From: Pelosinus propionicus DSM 13327
GTDB lineage: Bacteria; Bacillota; Negativicutes; DSM-13327
NCBI RefSeq assembly: GCF_900114615.1
Contig: NZ_FOTS01000009.1
Coordinates: 1 to 64,000, forward strand
Reading direction: 5' to 3'
DNA: 64,000 nucleotides
Below, piece by piece: positions 61,358 through 64,000 of this stretch. Each line of letters starts with the position of its first letter. Position 1 is the first letter of the stretch. The translations under genes were made by a program, and so were the position numbers. The notes below the pieces were generated by a model. It searched no databases and was not told where the DNA came from. It saw only the letters and a program-made list of their open reading frames with translations.

Positions 61358-63223
61358 TTAGTACCTGCGATGCAGATAGTCTTGCCTTGCCGTTTCTGCA
61401 GAAAATACGCCTTCAGAAGTAATAATCCTCATTGGGAGCTGCCGCCCTGCCATCAAACTTTTTACCGCTTGCATAAGCTGGGGACCAAGAAGAGGATTAC
61501 ACTCCACAGTACTGTTTAACTTACCTGCCATCATCGCTTTAAAAGCCGCTGCTGTAGCATCAACAGAGACAATCAGAATATCCTTGCCCGGTCTAAGTCC
61601 AAATTCCTCAATCGCCTTAATGGCACCAAGAGCCATGTCATCATTATGAGCATAAACAACATGAATTTGATTGCCATATATGGCTAACGCAGCTTTCATG
61701 ATCTCCTGCCCGCCAGCCTCGGTAAAATCGCCAGATGCAGAATAAATCACTTGAAATTGAGGATAATTAGCAATAATTTCAGCAAATCCTTTTTTTCTAT
61801 CAATAGCCGGCGCCGAATCAATTGTTCCTTCCAATTCAATCACATTGACTGATTTTTTAGCTATTTTTTTTTCCACGAGCCATCGGGCAGCTCTGCGCCC
61901 TTCTTCAAGAAAATCGCTGCCAATAAAAGTAGCATATAGCGAATTATCATCAGGTTTAATTGCTCGATCCGATAAAAGAACAGGAATTCCTGCCATTTTA
62001 GCTTCTTCCAATACCTCATCCCAGCCTCCTTCTACAACAGGAGAAAAAGCAATCACATCCACCCCCTGGGTAATAAAAGATCGTATGGCGTGAATCTGCA
62101 TGTCTTGTTTTTGATCAGCCTCTAAAAAAATAAGCTCAATACCTGCCTCTAATGCTGCATTCTTTATGGATTGAGAATTTGCCCTGCGCCAATCGCTCTC
62201 CGCCCCAAGCTGAGAAAATCCCAATACAATTTTTTTGCTTCGATTTTCTTTTTTAGGTTCATTCCCTGCTTTCAAATATTCCAAGACATTGTAACGGGTA
62301 ATTTTATTGCTCCGAGGGATAATCTTCTTTGGTATTCCCTTCTCATGATTTAATATATCCACAGCATATAAAATAGCCTCTCGTCCACCTGTGAGACAAG
62401 TAAATGTCCCTTCCAATATACCTTTTTCTACCAATTGCAATCCCCCATTAGGACCCGAAAAACCGTCTACTCCAACAAACTGTATTCCATTAGCCCCATG
62501 CTTTTTTGCAGCTTTGTAAGCCCCCAGCGCCATATAGTCGCTATGAGCAAAAACAACGTCAATCTGGGGGTACTGCTGCAGCAGTTTTTCCATTTCATCT
62601 TCTGCTTTGTCTCTTTGCCAATCAGCAATTACAGTTGCAACAATTTTAATATTGTTATACTGTCCCAGGACTTCCCGAAATCCAGCACTTCTTTCTTTAA
62701 GAGAAGGTAATCCTGCTGGCCCCTGAATTTCTACTACATTCCCGCCATTATGCAATAGATCTGCGATGTATTTCCCTGCTTCTTTACCAAGAGATTTATT
62801 ATCAGGTCCGATATATAATGTGTACGCATATCCTTCAACTGCTCGATCCAATACAATGACTGGAATCTTTTTATAAGCCTTTGCTACAATTGGTGTCAGA
62901 TCCGCAGAATCATTGGGTGAAATAATTAATAAATCAATTCCCGCTTCCAGCAGTTCTTCTACATCTCGAATCTGCTTATCACTGTTTTGTACGGCATCTG
63001 TAAAAACGATTTTAACATCTGCATGTTTTAGTGCTTCTTCTTTGATTTCTTCATTCATAATCACTCTCCAAGGCTCAACTAAATTAGCCTGGGAAACACC
63101 AATTACAAACTTCACCTGATCGGAACTTGCTACTTGGCTTGATGGATGATAACACCCTGCCATCATTGTCATTGTAACCAAAAGAACAATCATACTCTGC
63201 TTGACTCTAAACACCCAATTCAC
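61358..63223 (-). CDS. Tandem two-domain sugar-binding lipoprotein
   Basis: 621 residues from GTG 63223. The signal peptide is followed by the lipobox MMAGC. Domain 1 (about 37-325) is a Peripla_BP_4-type protein beginning VKFVIGVSQANLVEPWRVIM. Domain 2 (about 337-621) is a YtfQ-type protein beginning KIVLGFSQLGAESDWRRANS and sharing DVIAFSPVVEGGWDEVLEEA with YtfQ. Two binding domains on one lipid anchor are unusual. It overlaps the regulator gene by four bases (TGA/GTGA), so it is coupled to it and likely acts in sensing rather than transport. No permease gene is fused. Confidence 0.85.
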   Translation of the reverse strand: MNWVFRVKQSMIVLLVTMTMMAGCYHPSSQVASSDQVKFVIGVSQANLVEPWRVIMNEEIKEEALKHADVKIVFTDAVQNSDKQIRDVEELLEAGIDLLIISPNDSADLTPIVAKAYKKIPVIVLDRAVEGYAYTLYIGPDNKSLGKEAGKYIADLLHNGGNVVEIQGPAGLPSLKERSAGFREVLGQYNNIKIVATVIADWQRDKAEDEMEKLLQQYPQIDVVFAHSDYMALGAYKAAKKHGANGIQFVGVDGFSGPNGGLQLVEKGILEGTFTCLTGGREAILYAVDILNHEKGIPKKIIPRSNKITRYNVLEYLKAGNEPKKENRSKKIVLGFSQLGAESDWRRANSQSIKNAALEAGIELIFLEADQKQDMQIHAIRSFITQGVDVIAFSPVVEGGWDEVLEEAKMAGIPVLLSDRAIKPDDNSLYATFIGSDFLEEGRRAARWLVEKKIAKKSVNVIELEGTIDSAPAIDRKKGFAEIIANYPQFQVIYSASGDFTEAGGQEIMKAALAIYGNQIHVVYAHNDDMALGAIKAIEEFGLRPGKDILIVSVDATAAAFKAMMAGKLNSTVECNPLLGPQLMQAVKSLMAGRQLPMRIITSEGVFSAETARQDYLHRRY

Positions 63224-64000
63224 CGCCAGTTGCCTTTTTTACGATATTCTGCCGGAGATAATCCCACGACTTTCTTAAAGGTATTACTGAAATAATGTTG
63301 ATTACTGTATCCTACTCTTTCTGCCACTTCATACAGTTTAATCGTAGGATCCCCCATCATTTGAATGGCTTTTTCGATTCTCACCTGCGTTAAATACTCG
63401 ACGAAAGAAACACCAATTTCATTTTTTAATAAACGGCTTAGATACGTAGGACTAATCTTAATCATTTCCGCTAGATTCTGAAGTGAAAAGTCTTCCTTGT
63501 AATAATTGGCTTCTATGTGCTTCTGGGAAAGAAGTACAGCGGGAGTATAACTAACCTTACGGTTTAGCTCTAAGGTTAATTCATGATAAACGGCGGAAAC
63601 ACTACTTAGTAAATCCATTAATGGTTGTTGAGCGACAATTACGACTTGCTCTAAATTCTGCTCAATAACCTGCTGTAAAGAAGCACTAAGTTCATACCAA
63701 TCACTTGGATTAAGAATGGGTGTTATCGCAATCAGCTGATCCGCGCTATCATGAAAAATGATATAAGGCTGCCATTTCTCTAATAAATCTTTACAAATAT
63801 TTTCTATGGAAAACACCAGCAATTCTCGATCCCAATCTTTGAGAAGCTGCCCACGGGTGTACTGTCCAGCCACTTTCAGAGCAATCATTCCGGATATTGG
63901 CGAAAAATCTAATTCTAAAAAGGAGAGCTGATCTCTAATGTATCCCTCACTTAATAGGCCAGTTACCCAATCCTTACAAAAAGCTTCTCTTAACAGCGGC
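63220..64000 (-). CDS. AraC/YesN-type regulator, N-terminus missing at window edge
   Basis: The frame is open from the stop at 63220 through ATG 63888 to the window end, so the true start is beyond 64000; about 259 residues are visible. The last 105 residues are an AraC DNA-binding domain: NYYKEDFSLQNLAEMIKISP, TYLSRLLKNEIGVSFVEYLT and VAERVGYSNQHYFSNTFKKV. The upstream part (KDWVTGLLSEGYIRDQLSFLE) is like the linker of YesN response regulators, whose receiver domain would be off the window. It overlaps the tandem binding-protein gene. Probably it controls the sugar-uptake genes downstream. Confidence 0.85.
   Translation of the reverse strand, partial: PLLREAFCKDWVTGLLSEGYIRDQLSFLELDFSPISGMIALKVAGQYTRGQLLKDWDRELLVFSIENICKDLLEKWQPYIIFHDSADQLIAITPILNPSDWYELSASLQQVIEQNLEQVVIVAQQPLMDLLSSVSAVYHELTLELNRKVSYTPAVLLSQKHIEANYYKEDFSLQNLAEMIKISPTYLSRLLKNEIGVSFVEYLTQVRIEKAIQMMGDPTIKLYEVAERVGYSNQHYFSNTFKKVVGLSPAEYRKKGNWR

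Noticed and set aside
1-64000. CRISPR arrays, rRNA or tRNA genes
   Set aside because: No regularly spaced direct repeats of suitable length and no tRNA or rRNA signatures were seen on reading either strand; a covariance search was not run.

Overview
The window looks like chromosomal DNA of a low-GC Firmicute that keeps an outer membrane, most likely a Negativicute related to Pelosinus or Sporomusa. This is an inference from the sequence: AT-rich DNA, strong AGGAGG-type ribosome binding sites, frequent TTG/GTG starts and Firmicute-type enzymes occur together with a HlyB/HlyD-type secretion apparatus and a CsgG-like protein. No rRNA, tRNA or CRISPR array was seen.

Region 1 (1-9.7 kb) is accessory and defence-like. 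An IS3-family element, cut by the window edge, has landed in a nuclease-like gene. Next come a PD-(D/E)XK/DUF2075 helicase overlapping a MazG-like pyrophosphohydrolase, an unrecognised 405-residue protein, a remnant of an asparagine synthetase gene, and a convergent Nudix / PLD-helicase-DUF3427 pair. Region 2 (9.8-23.1 kb) is mixed metabolism and envelope: two methyltransferase/hydrolase genes, a divergent LysR-permease pair, asnB, a second LysR followed by an MFS exporter, a secreted HtrA-like protein without its catalytic His, a CsgG-domain protein and a metallophosphatase.

Region 3 (23.4-35.4 kb) holds a small glycan-type cluster (three glycosyltransferase-like genes and a methyltransferase), a trypsin-nuclease fusion, several small hypotheticals, and a LigB dioxygenase - ECF sigma - DoxX operon. 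Region 4 (36.0-44.6 kb) is a long minus-strand sugar-alcohol operon: SorC regulator, GutM, a glucitol-type PTS (SrlA, SrlE, SrlB), a DRL-type NAD(P) oxidoreductase, transketolase, 6-phosphofructokinase and a cupin. The gene set suggests uptake and phosphorylation of a polyol, conversion to a ketose phosphate and entry to the pentose phosphate pathway and glycolysis.

Region 5 (44.6-51.7 kb) is a type I secretion operon with two HlyB-like ABC transporters, both with dead C39 domains, around one HlyD adaptor. Beside it lie an Imm74-like gene and a convergent 214-residue Gly/Asn-rich protein. This is the best candidate here for an undescribed system: a secreted effector with immunity and a dedicated exporter.

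Region 6 (51.8-64 kb) has a nitroreductase, malic enzyme, two tiny membrane proteins, a 7TMR-DISM diguanylate cyclase, and a YtfQ/YtfR/YtfT/YjfF-type sugar ABC operon. Upstream of that operon are a tandem two-domain binding lipoprotein and an AraC/YesN-type regulator that runs off the window. A repeated intergenic motif of about 40 bp occurs four times and may be a promoter of an alternative sigma factor.
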